A DNA stretch of 64,000 nucleotides from GCA-2712985 sp964515905 (GTDB lineage: Bacteria; Pseudomonadota; Alphaproteobacteria; UBA7887): NCBI GenBank assembly GCA_964515905.1, contig CAZEWK010000010.1, positions 1-64,000 of the forward strand, given 5' to 3'. Position 1 is the stretch's first letter. The number at the start of each line of letters is the position of its first letter. Position numbers and translations under genes: made by a program. The notes beneath the pieces are model-generated. The model saw only the letters and a program-made list of their open reading frames with translations, did not search any database and had not been told where the DNA came from. Positions 62,279 through 64,000 of the stretch are shown one piece after another.

Positions 62279-63511
62279 ATGAAAATGGCTAACAAAGTAT
62301 TTTTGTATGGTGCCATTGGGATGATGGGGATATCGAGCGCGCAGAGCCAAACCCCCACAGCTGACGAAATGTGGCAAATCATTCAAGAGCAACAAGCAAC
62401 TATCAAAGCCCTACAACAGCAAGTCGGTGAAACAGATCAGAAAGTGGAAGCCGCAGGAGAAATGTTGGATGAAGTTGCGACCGGTGGTACTCGCGATAAA
62501 CTCCTCTGGGGTGGATATGGTGAAATACATTACAATGCTGGGGATACTCAGGAAATTGACGTCCATCGCTTTGTTTTGTTCTCTGAATACAACTTCAACG
62601 ATAAATTGCGACTGAATACTGAGTTCGAGTTGGAGCATGCCCTCGCTGGTGACGGCAAACCAGGTGAGGTAGAATTAGAGCAAGCCTTTATCGAATGGGA
62701 TGTAGCGCCAAGTAATAGCCTCTTCGCAGGTGTTCATTTGGTGCCTGTCGGCCTATTAAACGATACTCACGAACCACCAACCTTCTTCGGGGTTGAAAGA
62801 GATCGAGTGCACTCACAGATAATTCCAACCACATGGTGGGAGGCAGGTGTCGGGTCTAGCGGAGAAATTAGCGAAGGCCTTGGATATGACCTCTTTGTTC
62901 ATTCAGGGCTGCAACTCCCGGTTACAGGCAGCAGTGCGTACGCTATACGCAGTGGCCGCCAAAAGGTTGCTGAAGCTACAGCGACAGACCCCGCTGTTAC
63001 CGGCCGCCTTCGGTGGAGTGGGATACCCGGGGTTAACCTGTCGGCTGCTCTTCAATACCAAAACGATATTACCCAAGGTACCAACGACCAAGATGTCGCC
63101 GGGTCTCAACTCAGCATTGATGCGTGGCTATATAACGTCAATGCAGATATCCTAATAAATGGCTGGGGCCTGAGGGCAATGTACGCTCAGTGGGATTTAG
63201 AAGATGGAACAGCTGGGACCGGGCCAGGGAATTTTGGGAAAGAAAAGCAATGGGGTTACTTGGTTGAACCCTCATATAGATTTTCGGTTCCGGGTGCCAA
63301 TGGTCAGGGCACGCTTGGCATATTCGCGCGTCACAGCAAGTTTGATGCCGCTGATGGTGACAACACTGAGAGTGAAGAACAATCATTTACTTTCGGGGCT
63401 AATTATTGGATCCACCCATCTGTAGTGTTCAAGGTCGATTACGACCAAGTGAGCCTCCAAGAGGGTACAGGATCGGATCGGCTGAATGTCGGCATGGGCT
63501 GGCAGTTCTAG
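62279..63511 (+). CDS. outer-membrane porin, phosphate-selective porin-like
   Basis: The 410-residue protein has a signal peptide (cleaved around AQSQ, residue 23), a short coiled-coil segment with IIQEQQATIKALQQQVGETDQKVEAAGEML that resembles porin trimerisation regions, and a beta-barrel with alternating strands ending in VGMGWQF, the C-terminal Phe needed for outer-membrane insertion. GGYGEIHYN and RFVLFSEYNFNDKLRLNTEFELEHA are typical of the phosphate-selective porin O/P-like group. Its solute is unknown. Fur-like boxes stand upstream and a strong hairpin terminator follows. Confidence 0.88.
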   Translation: MKMANKVFLYGAIGMMGISSAQSQTPTADEMWQIIQEQQATIKALQQQVGETDQKVEAAGEMLDEVATGGTRDKLLWGGYGEIHYNAGDTQEIDVHRFVLFSEYNFNDKLRLNTEFELEHALAGDGKPGEVELEQAFIEWDVAPSNSLFAGVHLVPVGLLNDTHEPPTFFGVERDRVHSQIIPTTWWEAGVGSSGEISEGLGYDLFVHSGLQLPVTGSSAYAIRSGRQKVAEATATDPAVTGRLRWSGIPGVNLSAALQYQNDITQGTNDQDVAGSQLSIDAWLYNVNADILINGWGLRAMYAQWDLEDGTAGTGPGNFGKEKQWGYLVEPSYRFSVPGANGQGTLGIFARHSKFDAADGDNTESEEQSFTFGANYWIHPSVVFKVDYDQVSLQEGTGSDRLNVGMGWQF

Positions 63512-63537
63512 ATTTGCACTATAGAGCAGAAGATCAT

Positions 63538-63570
63538 AGAAGGGGTCCTTGAGGACCCCTTCTTTATTTC
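63538..63570 (+). terminator. intrinsic terminator after the porin gene
   Basis: AGAAGGGGTCC (63538-63548) and GGACCCCTTCT (63553-63563) form a perfect 11-base stem with loop TTGA, followed by TTATTTC. It is a convincing rho-independent terminator between the porin and the FMN-binding gene. Confidence 0.85.
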
Positions 63571-63583
63571 TGACCCATTAGAA

Positions 63584-64000
63584 ATGACCATTTTCAAACT
63601 ATACCTTCGCGTAATCTGCCTAGTCTTTCTCGTGTGTGTACCATTCACAACTGGAAACGCCGATGACGTATACCTCGAACCGACAGTATTTCTAACTGAG
63701 GTCTTTGGCGAAGCCCAGCCCGAATCTAAAGTATTGTGGATTACAAAAGACCTCAAACCAACGGCAAATAAAATTATGACTCATAGTCATGGCCCGAGGC
63801 GCGTCCGGTACTGGGCTCAAGGGCAACGAAGTGCCTGGATTCTGGAAGAAATTGGCAAGGTTAAACCAATCACAACCGGTATTGTCGTAAACGAGGGCCT
63901 CATTGAACGTGTTACAGTTCTAATTTATCGTGAATCTCGGGGGTGGGAAGTTCGATATTCTTTTTTTACAGACCAGTTTTTAGGAGCAAAACTCATCGAA
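63584..64000 (+). CDS. FMN-binding-domain periplasmic protein (partial)
   Basis: The frame starts at ATG 63584 and is still open at the end of the window (139 codons seen). It begins with a signal peptide (MTIFKLYLRVICLVFLVCVPFTTGNA). The segment from VNEGLIERVTVLIYRESRGWEVR to FFTDQFLGAKL resembles the flavin-binding FMN_bind domain found in RnfG, NqrC and NosR-type proteins, where FMN is attached to a Thr further on; that Thr lies outside the window. Just after the porin terminator, it may share the same function. A role in periplasmic or extracellular redox chemistry is inferred. Confidence 0.75.
   Translation, partial: MTIFKLYLRVICLVFLVCVPFTTGNADDVYLEPTVFLTEVFGEAQPESKVLWITKDLKPTANKIMTHSHGPRRVRYWAQGQRSAWILEEIGKVKPITTGIVVNEGLIERVTVLIYRESRGWEVRYSFFTDQFLGAKLIE

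Noticed and set aside
1..64000. CRISPR array, insertion sequence or prophage
   Set aside because: I saw no regularly spaced repeats, transposase frames or phage structural genes anywhere in the window.

Overview
The window looks like chromosomal DNA of an alphaproteobacterium of moderate GC content, probably a free-living marine or other aquatic, Rhodospirillales-like lineage. The evidence is gene content: a SUF-only Fe-S assembly operon with an Rrf2 regulator, CarD and a 7Fe ferredoxin FdxA side by side, a methionine synthase split into two genes, methylsuccinyl-CoA dehydrogenase next to a twin-transmembrane (HIG1-like) gene and etfBA, the zapE-mdh-sucC-sucD order, Coq7-type quinone hydroxylase, and xseB-ispA-tlyA. 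The exact genus cannot be named from sequence alone.

Layout. 1-1.5 kb: accessory stretch with a cut-off gene end, a tiny possible secreted peptide, a cupin protein, a Cys/Trp-repeat protein and a broken tRNA half. 1.5-6.4 kb (minus): PagL-like lipid A deacylase, proline iminopeptidase, a metallophosphoesterase-fold protein lacking its metal ligands, CarD, FdxA, a TerB-fold protein and a cobalamin adenosyltransferase. 6.6-10.3 kb (plus): a lone molybdopterin-binding dehydrogenase subunit and an MFS exporter. 10.3-20.2 kb (minus): ten genes around Fe-S chemistry in the order nfu - CCAEP-tail radical SAM - ATP-grasp - Rrf2 regulator - sufB - sufC - sufD - sufS - sufU - sufT, with an IscR type 1-like operator just before the regulator. 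20.3-24.7 kb: DOPA-dioxygenase-like protein, pterin dehydratase, ssb and uvrA. 24.7-27.6 kb: two luciferase-like flavin oxidoreductases and a dienelactone hydrolase. 27.6-33.7 kb: gltB-gltD (glutamate synthase). 33.8-36.4 kb: tRNA-Leu(CAA), a DedA-like protein, dsbB, coq7 and an HNH endonuclease. 36.6-43.4 kb: CoA-transferase, esterase, gluQ, mcd, twin-TM protein and etfBA. 43.4-49.0 kb (minus): four overlapping genes for methyl-group metabolism (ArsR-methyltransferase, metF, split metH). 49.6-52.1 kb: mlaA, mlaC and xerC. 52.1-57.9 kb (minus): mmsA, zapE, mdh, sucC, sucD. 58.2-62.0 kb: a CmcJ/NvfI-like oxygenase, a crotonase, xseB, ispA and tlyA. 62.1-64 kb: a porin behind a cluster of Fur-like boxes, then the start of an FMN-binding periplasmic protein running off the end.

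How the parts fit. Fe-S cluster supply (SUF, Nfu, FdxA) and its users (radical SAM protein, glutamate synthase) lie close together. The cobalamin adenosyltransferase, cobalamin-dependent MetH, methylsuccinyl-CoA dehydrogenase and methylmalonate-semialdehyde dehydrogenase point to B12-linked C1, C4 and C5 acyl-CoA metabolism feeding the TCA genes mdh-sucCD.

The best candidate for an undescribed system is the CCAEP-tail radical SAM protein with its ATP-grasp partner, lodged between nfu and the suf operon (16671-19354). Other notable signals are the IscR-like operator (16647-16671), the Fur-like array before the porin (62113-62191), the pseudo-phosphatase (3143-3946) and the double-NifU scaffold (19367-20194).
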